Positions 53,092-64,000 of a DNA stretch of 64,000 bases are shown piece by piece. Source of the DNA: Caenorhabditis remanei (taxonomy: Eukaryota > Nematoda > Chromadorea > Rhabditida > Rhabditidae). The DNA is taken from contig NC_071329.1 of assembly GCF_010183535.1 (NCBI RefSeq), positions 16,940,879-17,004,878 of the forward strand, written 5' to 3'. The notes beneath the pieces were generated by a model that had not been told where the DNA came from, did no database searches, and saw nothing but the letters and a program-made list of their open reading frames with translations. The first letter of the stretch is position 1, and each line of letters starts with the position of its first letter. The position numbers and the translations under genes are program-made.

Positions 53092-55646
53092 GTTTGAAGG
53101 AGTGCCTTCTAAGTAACCGAGGGTGGATCGATGCTAGTGCGGAGACAAATGATGAATGTAGAAGTGGCGAGAAGAAGGGGATGGTGAGACAACGAGTGTG
53201 TATGGTGCCGAGGAGAGTGCCTAGAGTGTACGCTCCGTAGGTATGAAAAGAAGAGAGAGTAGAGAAAAAGGAGGCCAGTGTGGCGGGAAGAAGACGGAAT
53301 TTGAATTAACATGGATTCTTTGAACGGTTCAATGTAGAATTCGGTTGGCTGAAATTCATAGAAAAAGAAGAATTGCTTCTTTTTTCAATAATCTTCCTCT
53401 TGGACCTTTTCATATCAGGGTTGAGAATTGGCTGAAACTTTGCACATATGTACTTTCGACCCTACTCTATCACATGCCGCTTTCAAAAACTGATGCGGCT
53501 CGTTGGCTGGAAAACTGGGTCTGAAAATTTCTGAAAATCGCCGTGTTAAATTACACGTTTTTTTCAGATTTACTTTGTCAGATTTAATTTCTCCTATCTC
53601 TTACCAGGATTTTTTCCTTTTCTAAAGATTTTTCTTCTCCACATTTTCTATTTCTTCCCCATAATCACATTATACCTTTTTAGAACTTTACAACTATTTG
53701 CTCAACATCCCCACAGGTTTTCTTTTTCCATTTCATATTTTTTTACCTCTATCGACGAGCCAGTCCTGTCTGCGTTTCTCCGAATCGCACAATATTTTCA
53801 CTGATTTACGGCTCTTTCTCTCTATCTCTCTCTCATAGCCGAATGTCACCTAATTATTTTTTCTGTTACCCAATTAATGCCTAATTAATGCAATTTTCGA
53901 ATGGCTCAAAGTAGAAATAATCATTTTTAGAGAAAGGTGAAAAACTTGAAGTTTGAAAAGTTTTATATTTTTGAAAAATTTCAACTTTTCATTTCCGAAT
54001 TTTACCTTTTCCCTTCTTCCAGTTTTTGAAAAAAATTTCCGGATTCCCTTTGTTTTATCTGGAAACCATTTCATCATTTCAAATTTCGATTTTTCTCCTT
54101 CTTCGAAGTCTAAAAAACTATGAAAACTTGAAAATTTCTTTTGTTCCCAAATTCTCATCCTTTTACCAGGATTAATATGAAAAATTTGAGAACTGGCTCT
54201 TTCATCGGACCATAGAATTAATGTTTTTGCACGAAAGGTTGTAAAAAAGAGAATGTCAAAAATCGGTGACATCAGGGTGGAATCGAACCACTGTCTACAG
54301 ATTAAGCCTCCGCAGCACGATTTTTAACATTCACTTTTTTACAACCTTTCGTGCGAAAACATCAACCCTATGGTCCGATGAAGGAGCCAGTTTTCCAATT
54401 TCTTATATGAATACATCTCTACGATACGCACCAAAACAAGGATTCCAACCATCATGAATATACTTACCATTGTCTTTTTATTTCCTGAAATTCATTTTTC
54501 CACTCCTCAGTTCACTGAATTTTCTTCTTCTTTGTACCCTTTTTTCTTTTTTCTTAATTTCCCAAATTTTTGCTTACCCAAATTTTCGATTTTTTGTTCC
54601 TCACAATGAGATTCCTTTTGTTCTTCCTCATATTCTATTTTGTTCCCAAAATCTCCTATTTGTTCTCCGTAATCTCATTATCACATCATAATTTTATTAA
54701 ACTTTACGACTATTTTTTCAACATTCGCCAGGTCTTTTTTTCCATTCCACCATCGTCACCTCTATGACTCCACCTCTATCAACATATTCCTCCTACCCGA
54801 TCTTCATCTCTCCAAATCACACGCAATTTTTCATTGCTTCACGGTTATAGTTCTCAGTTATACTCGAATGTGCCGAGATTTTTTTGTGATTGCCTAAATT
54901 GTCTAACTAATACAATTTTGACACGAAACAGAAAGTTTGATGTTTAAAAAAAGTCAAACAATTATTTTTCCGTATTTCAAACTTCTACTTTCTTTCCCGG
55001 ATTGGATTCCCATTTTCTAACCAGAATCGTTTTATTCTCTCCTAAAATTTTTTTTCCAATCGATGGTTCTTGAGTTCCTTTTTTCGCCTTATTATTTCCT
55101 GTAATTCATTTCTGTACTCCTCATTTTTTCCTTCTTCGTCTTACCCTGTTTTCCCATCGTTATGTAGAATCAGGTTATATTTTGGCTAAAATTGACAAAG
55201 AAAGGGGAATCGTTTCTTTTTTTTCAATAATCTCCTCTCAATTTTCCTTTTTCCTAACTCTTATTAGGATTTTTCACTTTTCCAAAAATCAATCTTCTTC
55301 CTCACATTTTCTTTGTCTTCCCATAATTTTTTTCTTTACGATTTCTTGCTCAACGTCCCTCCCCTCCAGGTAGTTTTTGCAGTTCGCATTATATCTCACA
55401 AAATAATTTACTGCTGTTTCTCTCTCATATTCGATTGTCTTCTCATTTTCTTCTTCTTCTTCTAATTCCCTTCTTCTTACCCGAATTCGTTCTTCTCCGG
55501 ATTCACATCTTCTTTTTCAAACGTTATTTTTACCTAGTTCTCCATGATTCCTTTTTTCGTACTCGAATTTTTCTCTTTTTCTCTTCCCCAGACTTTCTTT
55601 TTCTCGCTTATCTTGTCTACTTCTAGATTCCAATACTTGTCCAGTT
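53092..55646. other. Long pyrimidine-rich intergenic region
   Basis: The first part (53109-53395) is the segmental repeat shared with 50169-50470. A palindromic element with a tRNA-like centre is at 54176-54410. From about 54460 to 55640 the plus strand is rich in T and C (TCTTCTTC, TTTTCC); ORFs there are low complexity and not credible. Confidence 0.5.
54176..54410. mobile_element. Palindromic element with tRNA-like centre
   Basis: Arms 54176-54263 and 54320-54410 share CTTTCATCGGACCATAG / CTATGGTCCGATGAAGG, TTTTGCACGAAAGGTTGTAA and its complement, and GGCTC/GAGCC. The centre, read on the minus strand, has GGCTTAATCTGTAGACAG then GGTTCGATTCCACC, like a tRNA anticodon arm plus T arm with a perfect B box. 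The D arm and 5' acceptor are absent. Confidence 0.65.
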
Positions 55647-56618
55647 ATGGATAGTCCAATGGATTCGGACCTAATCGAGCGACATGATGGTGTGACTATG
55701 GAATTTGAAGAATCAAATGGAGAAGAACCAGAGGAGGTTGTTAAGAGCGGTGAGGGCCTCGTCTGCCATCGGCGAAGCTCGAGGAAAACTCAAAACAATA
55801 AGGCTCAAAACAATAATGATAAAGAACACAAGGAAAACAAGAATGAAGAAGAAAAAGTAGAAAAAAAAGAAGAAGAGAAGATGGAGACTGAGCAAGATCG
55901 TAAGATCCAAGGCTATTTTGAAGCCGCAATATCCGGTTATCCGGGTCCACCAGCCGGTAAGTCGGAGCAAAATGTATATTATGCCTGAAGTTGCATAATA
56001 TTAATGTAGATTGGTTGAGATCGGCTAAAATCGGTTAAATCTAGCAAAAGTTAGGTTAGAATTGGTTAAAGTTGGTTGAAATTGCAAAACTTAAGATTCA
56101 AATCAAAAATCGCTGAAATCTAAATGTTTTGAGTCTAAAAACCCCCTTTAAAACGGACAAGAATGCGGTTGGAAATATTTGGCAATATAACTTATTTTTT
56201 TACAGATTACGTCCCACCGGAACTTGAACCACCGGGTCCAGACGCCACGAGAGAGGAGCACATCGCCTATGCCTTCCGGAAGCAGAAAGTTACAATGCAC
56301 TCCAAGGACTATATCCTGCCATATGTGAAAGATCCGTCAGTGAATGAAAAGAAGACGATAATGACCATGCTACCCAAAACTGAATCTCAGATCAAGCATC
56401 TCAGATCAATTTTTGATGAAACAAGAGCAAAAATGGAGATTAGAAAAGCTAATGGGGAACCGTTGATAGAGGAGAAAGAAATGGAGGAAGAGGAGGCGCC
56501 GAAGACGAAAAGAGCCAAGAAGAATGGCAAGAATCGAGCCAAAAAAGATCGTCAGCAATCGCGACAGACGAGACAATTTCAGGACCCAAGTCAGCCAGGA
56601 CCGTCAAATCGGTATTAG
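55647..56618 (+). CDS. Unrecognised charged protein
   Basis: Two exons, 55647-55956 and 56206-56618, give 240 aa. The N-terminal third is Glu/Asn/Lys-rich (EEEKVEKKEEEKMETEQDRK). A more ordered segment follows: DYVPPELEPPGPDATREEHI, AYAFRKQKVTMHSKDYIL and PKTESQIKHLRSIFDETRA. The C-terminus is basic (KTKRAKKNGKNRAKKDRQQ) and could be a nuclear localisation signal. I do not recognise a domain. The gene stands alone between two pyrimidine-rich stretches. AATAAA at 57393 suggests a long 3' UTR. Confidence 0.75.
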
Positions 56619-58644
56619 GTGAGAATGGTCAAGCTCCGAATCAAAAACGAATTTTTCTGCATCGAACCCTCTTTCCCTTTTTCGAAATCTCGCAGCCTTG
56701 CTCTTCCGCGATTTTCAGATCTTCTTTTATTCCAATTCTCCCTTTTTTCTTCACAAAATTTCGATTGAAACAAGCCCCAACGGGCTTCGTACCTTCTTTT
56801 TTGACTTTTTTTCTTCTTTGAAATCCCTTCTTCTTCTTCTTTCCTTTCCGAGAATCCCATTGTGTGTCCAAAAACTCTTTTTTCTTCTCCAGATTCCCTT
56901 CTTCTTCCAATTTTCCTTTTTCTTTCCTGAAGTTATGATCATAGGAGCCCCAATGCTACCGCACCTTCTCTTGATTCTTCTTCTTCTTATTCCGATTTTT
57001 TGTTTTTCTTTTTTCTTCTTGCAAATCTCCTTTTTCTTCTCCAAATTCCCCACACCTCCTCATTTTCTTCAGATCCTTCAATTTGCTTACCGAAATTTCC
57101 CTTTTCTGTTCTCGAAATTCATCTTTTTGTCTCCTGATTCTCAATTGTTTTCAAAATGATCTACCTTTGAAACCCGTTCTCAAATTTCCCAATTTTTCTT
57201 TTCCATAACTCAGATTCCCCATTTTCTTCCCCAAATTCCCCATTTTCTTCCCCAGATTTCTTTTATCGTCTCATGATTTAATCTGTTCCATTTTTAGTTC
57301 TTGTATTCTGACTCCTCCCTGTTTTTTCTCTGTTCATGATCTGTATTGTTTCAATTCTGGTAATTTGTTAATGTTTTTTGTTTTTTGTTTTCAATAAATC
57401 TGTTTTTTTTAAATCAAGCCTGCTCTGTTTCTGTCTTCACAAAATTTCAGGATTAAACAATTAACTATTCAAAAAAATAAAAATCCGAGTAATTAGACAA
57501 TCTAAGCGGTTGACAGGTATTACGCACTAGGAACCATCTGCCAAAGGGTGAATTCTTTTAAGAAGACCGCTCTAAAAAGATTAGTGCAAAAAGCGATAAT
57601 TGGTCACACTAATTATTCTTTGATCAGATAAAGCGACTACTAGTCATCTGCGTTTAGGTCACATATGAAGATTTTTCGGGTTAGTTCCTTTTTATTGCAT
57701 TTCCCCGATGAAACCATACTTTTCAAGGCCCGGCCCGGATAATTAGGACCCAAAATTAAAAATTCGAATTTTTAGATTTTTTTTTTGCAAAAAAGTCAAT
57801 TTTTCGACTATGATTCAGAACTATAAGAAATTATGAAAAATCGTTAAAAAATGTTCACATTTCGATAAAAAATTGATTTTTTTGAATCCGGGAAAAGTGA
57901 AATTGAAAAATGCCTTTTTTTGAAGCCTGGACTCTAAGGAATTTCCCAATTGGTTCTAGTGATTTAAAATTTCATAAACTGTCACTGTTAAATTTTCATT
58001 TTTTATCAACCACATACACTTTTTCTTTTTTTACCACTTTTTCAGAAAAATAAAAAGTTTTCTCAAAAAATATTTTGTCATTTTTCCAATTTTTTATCGA
58101 AAATGTGAACATTTCTGATAATTCTTCACAATTTCTTCTAATTCTGAATCATAGTCGAAAATTTGACTTTTTGCGAATAAAATTTCATTAAAAAAATTTT
58201 TAATTCGGAAAAATTTGAATTTTGAATTTTGGCGCCAATTAGCCTTCGGTCCGGGCTTTGACTAGTAGGCCCGAACTTATTTCAAACATCATTTCCTTCG
58301 AATTTAAATCTAGACCCACCATTTTTTCATTTTTACAAAATTTGATCTACCAGACCTGCTACCTCAAAAATGATCTTTTTTCCGCCCGCAAAAAAGAAGA
58401 GTCATCTTCCCCCAAGGTCTCTCAATTCTCATTTTCTGCATTATTTTCACGTTCTCTTCTCATTTTTGCTCGTTTTTGCTGTTCTTTTCTCATCGAATTT
58501 TTTATGACGTGGAATTTCAACTCTCTCACTTATCTTTTTGCAGTAACCGTTTTTCCCCGTCTTTTTTTCATTTGACTGTTTTTCCCCCTCTCCACGTCCT
58601 CTCATTTTCTTATTTTCAGGTCGTGAGAGCCTCCGAACTCAGCA
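56619..58644. other. Pyrimidine-rich 3' UTR and intergenic DNA
   Basis: The 56640-57300 stretch is strongly T/C biased on the plus strand with repeated TTCTTCTT, TTTTCTTC and CCAAATTCCCC motifs, and ends at the polyadenylation signal. A TA-flanked palindrome fills 57719-58265. An acceptor TATTTTCAG at 58611-58619 precedes the next gene. Confidence 0.5.
57719..58265. mobile_element. TA-flanked palindrome related to 31977-32234
   Basis: Ends CTTTTCAAGGCCCGG and CCGGGCTTTGACTAG are flanked by TA. Arms share AAAATTAAAAATTCGAATTT, TTTTTCGACTATGATTCAGA and AAAATGTTCACATTT with their complements. One-sided relatives occur at 40009-40161 and 42250-42380. Confidence 0.75.
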
Positions 58645-61560
58645 ATGCAACGCCAGATGAACAACCACTACCAGACCAATCAAGGAATGAATTCTGCAGG
58701 ATTTTGTCAGATGTTCTCCGAGCACGAGTTCCCACCGATTGGAGGTAAGTTTGGGGGAAAAATGACTTATTTTAACAGCTTACCAGAGAGCAATTTTCAA
58801 TCCAAAATGTTCATGATTATATTGAATATGTAGATCAAAGATAGCTCTACATTTTTGTAGTTGACAACTTTTTGATAGCTCTTCACGCTTTTGAGATATG
58901 AGTTCTCAAAGTTGAGGGAGACAGCGCGCTGAGTTGAAGAGACGTAAGATGAGGATTAACCGCCCGTATCTCAAAAGTTGACAGAGCTAACTTTGAATTT
59001 TTAACAAAAAAATATAGCTCTTGGAATTTCCTACATTTTGTCAGTTGACAACTTTTTGATATCTCTTCACCCCACCGAGTTATAGCCTTTCAAACATTTG
59101 AGGAGAGATGAAGATAGTTAGAGCGTCTCGCTTCTCGGCGCCCTCCCACCTCATTTTCTTTGAAGCGGGGTATCTCAATGGGGTTAAGAGATAACAGAAA
59201 AGTTAATACAAATAAATTGTAGAAAATTTCAAGAGCTACATTTTTGCAGTTGAAAACTTCTTGATAGCTCTGCACCCTTTTGAGATATGATCGGTCAATG
59301 TTAGGTACTTAAGAGGGCGAGAGAGGAAGGAGGGGAGAGGCGCAGAGAAACGAGACGCACTCCTCTTTTTGCAGACTCTCTCGTTGCCTCATTAAACTTT
59401 AATGGCGCATATTTCTCGGGACCTTCGTGATCAATTCGGAACCATTTAAAAACTAACCAAGCCTTTTCAAAACTAGACATGTTGAAACAAAATTTTGGTG
59501 TCAAAATCTCACAATTCGGTTTCGTAACGTCCAAATTTCCAGCCCCACCTCCAACCAAGTGCGCCGCTACCCGTTCTCCAATGACATCAAGCCAAAACAC
59601 CTCGGATTCCGGAGTCTCCGCCTCCGTGTCACCTGCAACGAACGAGAACAGTCCGGGCGGTGTGAAGCCAACGGATAGCTGGTCTTCCGGAAACTACACG
59701 TCGTCAGTTCCACCATCACTCAATGGATTCGGAGTGGTGACGTGGCTCTCGCCAAAAGCCGGAGTCATCACGTACGGCGAAGGAGAAACGATCGCGTTTC
59801 AGAAGGATGCGTTCTGTGATCAAGGAGTCGCCGACTTCACTGAAATTCTTCGCGTCGGAATGGTGTTGAGCTTCCATGGAGTGGTTCACAGTGCTCATCA
59901 GTACAGCGTCGCCCGAGTCACACCACTCTATGGAGAAGAGTCGAGACGAGTGTTCGCCAACTCTGGGGAAATTGTGCTGGAACTACCAGAGATTACCCAA
60001 CGAATTGGGAAGGTCACCTACTCTCAGGATCTGGATCATATGGCTCTTCAAGTAGCCTTGGAAGCTTTTTTAAAGCACGGAAAAACCAGAATCATGTTCT
60101 CACAGTAAGTTTTTTCATTTTTTGAATTTTTCTCTTTTCATAAGGATGTTTCAGCTTCGCAGAGCATTTGCGAAACTATCTGGAAAATAATGATCTCAAC
60201 GACTACGTCGGGATGTCGTCGATGAAAAGGCGGACGTTTTTGGAGGCACGGACACATCTATTTATGATAAAGAGGGACGACTCAGTGGCTCTTCAAGTGA
60301 GTAGGGAACTTTGCCTGAATAAAACTTTTCCGCACGGAAACTGGACTAGTTAGAACCGCCCAGATAATGAAAATTTTTACGATTATATTAAAAGTAACAG
60401 CCGGAATAACCACCCCGAATTAGAACTGTCCCGAATTACAACCGGGTGAGTTATGAACCGTCCCTCCAAAATCTAGAATCTTCACATTTGAACTGCTCAT
60501 GCTCGAACAGTTCTGAATGTTCCAAAAAGTTGTTTTTTTTCCAAATCGTTTAAAATTCACTTTTTGGGATTTTAGAAATTACGAAAGTGATTTTGACTAA
60601 TAAATGGGAAAATTTAGTTGAAATTGTGCTCGGATAACATAACATTTTGGTGCTAAATCTCCAGAAAGATCAGCATTTTTAAAAAATATTTCTGATTACT
60701 GTTTTTCTGGATCTAGAAGTAACTTTGAACTGAAAAAACCATAAAACCCAAATAATCCAAATGCTAAAATTAATTCCAAAACACATTTTTCTTCCGAAAT
60801 TGAACTTTTTGACTTGTATGGCGTGACTTTGACGCGTTTCCACAGTGTACTGTAGCTTAGTGACTTCCGGCGCGTTTTTAGACAAAACCTGACGATTTTG
60901 ACGTACCTCGCGTGTCTTTGACGTGTTTCAACCAAATATTTCCGAATGTTCTGTGTCTGGCGTACCTTAGACGCGTTTTCAGCAAAGCAGTTCCGGAAGA
61001 TCAAGATCTGGCGCACCTTAGACGCATTCTCATCCTGGCGTACCTTTGACGCGCCTCAGGTCAAAAACTAAATTGTTTTCAAAGCATCAAATTTGCCCGG
61101 TTTCAAACTTTTCCCAATTAAAATAATCTCATTTCAGTACCCACAAGTGTATGAAGCCCTCTACCTTCTCAACTCGTACCTACTCCGTCATGGTGGCACC
61201 ACATCACTCCAAGACTTGTACGACTTCTACCTGAGCCCCCTGATCCCTCCACACGTCAAGAATCACATTGGATACGACCGTGAGAGTTTCTGGAACTTGA
61301 TCCAGAGCCATACGTTTGTGTTCGCCATCTTCCCTGGCAAGGCGTACGTGTCTGCTAGGAGAAACCTCCCGCCACTCGACTTTACTGGATTTTTGAAGCA
61401 AAATTTCCCGGGAATCGAGCAGCAAATTGTGAATGGAAACTACCACCAAGCCAGAACTTGTCTCCCATCCGTTATGGATTCGCAGTACAGTGTCCCACCT
61501 CCATCATCACACTCCAGACAGTACCAGAATCAAAATTATTATCCCAATCTGAGAGGCTGA
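58645..61560 (+). CDS. Unrecognised protein with two globular segments
   Basis: Exons 58645-58744, 59543-60104, 60155-60296 and 61138-61560 give 408 aa with matching phases. After a Gln/Asn-rich start (MQRQMNNHYQTNQGMN) and a Ser-rich linker comes a beta-rich segment, FGVVTWLSPKAGVITYGEGE, then FHGVVHSAHQYSVARVTPL, which looks like a cold-shock or S1-like barrel. The C-terminal part, YPQVYEALYLLNSYLLRHGG then SLQDLYDFYLSPLIPPHVK and FWNLIQSHTFVFAIFPG, has a helix-then-strand pattern like a winged-helix domain. The tail is Pro/Ser/Tyr-rich. I do not know the family; an RNA-related role is only a guess from the barrel-like look. Introns 1 and 3 contain repeats. Confidence 0.8.
58835..59295. repeat. 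GTTGACA/GAGATAT inverted repeat, copies 5-6
   Basis: Two family members lie back to back in intron 1 of the 58645 gene. Motifs include TTTTTGTAGTTGACAACTTT, TTTTGAGATATGAG, ATATAGCTCTTGGAATTTCC, CAGTTGACAACTTTTTGATA and the core GAGCGTCTCGCTTCTCGGCG. Confidence 0.65.
60820..61055. repeat. Second cluster of TGGCGYRCC...GACGCG motifs
   Basis: In intron 3 of the 58645 gene, units such as GGCGTGACTTTGACGCGTTT, CTGGCGTACCTTAGACGCG, CTGGCGCACCTTAGACGC and CTGGCGTACCTTTGACGCGC lie 25-60 bases apart. Confidence 0.75.
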
Positions 61561-62212
61561 CAGTCCTGGCCTAGGATACGACAACTCCGCGACCCCGATA
61601 TTTCGCCACGAAAATGGACACAGCCGAAACGAGTGCGACAGTAGTTTTGTGCGGGAAAATTTAAATCAAATATTTTTTCTCCTATTTTCAAGCAATATTA
61701 TCATCAATTTTATCGATTTTCAACGATTTTTCGGGTTTTTTTGCGAAAAAATAAATAATAATTGTGCTTTGCTTCGATATTCTTACGTTTTATTCTCGCT
61801 TCTTTGAAAATATTCGATTCGCTGTCATATTTTATTATTTTTACACCTATTTCATCGATTTTTTTGCTTTCAGGTACACCGAAGACATCAACGCTTCCAC
61901 ACATCGTCATTTTCCCCGTTTCAACCAATTTCGATTCTTTTTTTGCGGTTAGTTTAATTTCAGAGCAGATATTTTCTTCTCCGCCAGAGGTTTTCGTTTC
62001 AGATTAGACCATGGAATCAATCGATTGCGCAATTCGACGACCAAATAAAAGCATCACTATGGAACGACATATTTAAAAAATTATGAGCGGTTAGTCGCAC
62101 AATGTTCAGCAAATTCTTCTCCGCCTTCTATTGTTTCAGATCACTTCGATGACTGCAAATTCGTTAAGAATGGGAAACGTCAACAACAATTTATGAAAAA
62201 TACGAAGAAAAA
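61561..62212. other. Shared 3' flank between two convergent genes
   Basis: AATAAA at 61750 probably ends the 58645 gene. Beyond it is AT-rich DNA up to the stop of the minus-strand transposase gene. I saw no terminal inverted repeat for a transposon here. Confidence 0.5.
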
Positions 62213-64000
62213 TCACATATCCGATTCGTCGTCGTCCCACTCCCAGCTTTCGTCATCTTCATCCATGACAAGTTTGATTCCCTCTTCAATGTCAAGTACA
62301 TGCTCATACGTCCACGCCATTTGCGCTTCATTCGTATTTCGTAGCCATGTCTTAGCCCGTTCCGCAACGACTTCCAGCTTATCACTTGTCTTCCCAGCAG
62401 TTCGAAGATGACTTTTCAGTTGGTTCCAAACCAGTTCGATTGGAGAAAACTGACAGTGATAAGGTGGAAGTCGTACAATCAGGACACCAAGAGTCGCCGC
62501 ATATTCATCTGTCAGATAGCGTTTGAGAGCATCTCTTCCACCTCTAGCCTCCATAACAATTTGAACTTCTTCCCACAATTCCTTATTTGTGGCACCCGCA
62601 GCAGTGTCAACTTGATACTTTTCTAGAAATGCGAGAAGTTCAGATTTGTTGGAGCTTTTGGTGGGAAGCTGTAAACCATAATGTTTCAATTGTTTCAGGT
62701 TATCAAAGTACCGTCTCGACTAATGTGTTGTGAATCGACGCATTATCGATTACGAGAACTGCTTGACGGCCGGCTGGAGTTGCTTTGACGATCAACGGAA
62801 GAACTTTTTCCATGTACTGCGTGTACAAGTCGGATGACATGTACTGGTGGTAATCGACTAACACCTCGGCCTTCGGACGGTTTGGAATCACGACGTCGAT
62901 GGATCCTGGAAGGATTTCGGATTCCGTAGTGACTGCAAGAACGATTGCCCGTTGTCCCTTGTCACTGGAGGCAGTGAATCCTGGTCGAGGTTTACTCAAA
63001 TCCCCCAAATTTGCAATGAGATATGGTGATGTATCTGTTCGATTCCATCCCCGAGTTTTAGTCATCCCATGGTATAGCCATGTTTCATCGTAATAACAGA
63101 TGTATGCTCCCTGTGCTCTGAGTTCCTCCATTGTTTGCAAATATCGAGCTCGCCATTCAACGATCTCTTCTCGAACAGTACTGAAAGGATTATAAGTCTT
63201 AATTTTGTAGCTAAATCTCATAGCTTTCAGCTGTCGATAGAGCGTTGATGGAGAGTACGGATAGTCGTACAAATTTTGGAGATCTGAGTGAAGAGAGTGC
63301 ACCGAGAAGTTGGAATCCTCGATGTAGCACTTTTCGATGTGCTCGGAAATGAGCCTCTTTTCATCATCACTCAAAAGTTCCAAAGCCTTTGCATTTCGCA
63401 TTTTTCTTGTTTCAACTCGCTTTTCTTTGACATCGGCGACAGTCTTCTTATTGTATCGAATCACAGTGGACTCGGCGACACCCAACAACGCAGCCACAAG
63501 TTTGTTCACATTGCGAAACACAGTGAGGCGAGCAAATGCTCCTAATTGTGACTTGAAGTTGTTCACTTGGATGAGGATGTTTTTGATCATCTGGATGAGG
63601 CGAGCCTGGCTGTTTCCCGATGGATTTTTGACGTCAACAGTTTTCATTTGTGTCATGATTTCATAGAATGATTTCAATGGATCAGTCTGATTAAAAAAAA
63701 TTCTAGCTAATTATGAAAAATGTGATGTGTACCTCTGTTTGAGTAGATGTGTTAATACTACAGAAATCTGTCTGGGTGGAAATATCTGTTCCATTATCAA
63801 TCATCAAGAATGCCGATGGCGAGGTCTCAACCAATCGAATCTGCTCCATGGAAAGTCTTTCTTTTGGCCACAGTTTCGAGCAACTAAGTGGACCGAGATT
63901 CGAGAATTTAATTTTTATGAACGGAGGCAACATTTTTCCCTGAAACATCACGTTCGTATTTTCAGAGTTGCTTAATTCAGATGCATTGAAAGACCACTTC
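62213..64000 (-). CDS. IS630/Tc1-type DDE transposase-like protein, partial
   Basis: Minus-strand exons: 63733-64000 (open to the window edge), 62712-63686 and 62213-62668, joined in phase. After an N-terminal segment with STQTDFCSINTSTQTE comes a helix-turn-helix-like region (LVAALLGVAESTVIRYNKK), then the DDE core: D in YICYYDETWLYHG, D in AVLVIDNASIHN and E in CQFSPIELVWNQLKSHL. This is the superfamily's DDE_3-type fold. The C-terminus is acidic (MDEDDESWEWDDDESD). The frame is intact across two short introns, and no inverted repeats were seen at the left, so it may be a domesticated gene or a transposon whose ends lie outside the window. The right exon may continue or begin at the MFQGKM methionine (about 63952). 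Confidence 0.8.

Noticed and set aside
55182..55640. Phe/Ser-rich ORFs on the plus strand
   Set aside because: Produced by pyrimidine-rich DNA; no start context or conserved pattern.
56615..57159. Lys/Glu-rich minus-strand ORFs and their plus-strand shadows
   Set aside because: They lie in the pyrimidine-rich 3' UTR before an AATAAA; low complexity explains them.
62193..63545. Plus-strand ORFs opposite the transposase
   Set aside because: They are antisense shadows of the DDE transposase coding frame.

Overview
The window looks like nuclear DNA of a Caenorhabditis nematode; I cannot name the species. Genes have many short GT-AG introns with TTTTCAG-type acceptors, several start codons lie just after an acceptor that could take a spliced leader, and the families present are typical of the genus: MATH/BTB and T1-type BTB proteins, a ZIC/REF-2-like zinc-finger family, MRG chromo-barrel proteins, a CUL-1-type cullin, Lys(CTT) and Thr(AGT) tRNAs and many palindromic MITEs. 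Exon models were built by hand from reading-frame phase and splice sites, so internal exons are firmer than first exons.

0-16 kb: a Lys tRNA, then a 14-exon gene (1496-7434) whose frame-consistent exons encode a USP-like deubiquitinase module, a chromodomain and a SUV39-type pre-SET/SET/post-SET in one protein. Next is an MRG protein with a long RGRKS-repeat linker (8865-11663), converging on an unrecognised minus-strand gene whose 5' end is lost near a dead mariner-like element (12986-14281). 15-19 kb: two minus-strand BTB genes (the second MATH-BTB).

20-29 kb: a minus-strand tandem array of ZIC-like genes (four copies, one apparently frameshifted, plus one fragment), with a conserved upstream block that also occurs once with no gene. 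29.6-36.0 kb: a nearly identical 3,201-bp tandem duplication. Each unit holds a BTB pseudogene interrupted by a hAT-type MITE, a Thr tRNA, a CACTA-like element with a nested palindrome, and a Lys tRNA. 38.2-39.0 kb: an inverted relative of the tRNA pair, in which the Lys tRNA is split by another hAT-type MITE with a perfect 8-bp target duplication.

39-50 kb: a second, shorter MRG gene (minus), a repeat-rich gap with a CT microsatellite, a complete cullin (plus) and a Lys tRNA. 50.5-53.1 kb: two T1-type BTB paralogues (minus), one with a frameshift. 55.6-61.6 kb: two unrecognised plus-strand genes. 62.2-64.0 kb: an intron-containing IS630/Tc1-type DDE transposase gene (minus) running toward the right edge.

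The content suggests chromatin regulation (USP-chromo-SET, two MRG proteins) and ubiquitin ligase parts (cullin, BTB adaptors) in a region shaped by segmental duplication and nonautonomous DNA transposons. Functional links between these genes are inference; the domain readings come directly from the sequence.
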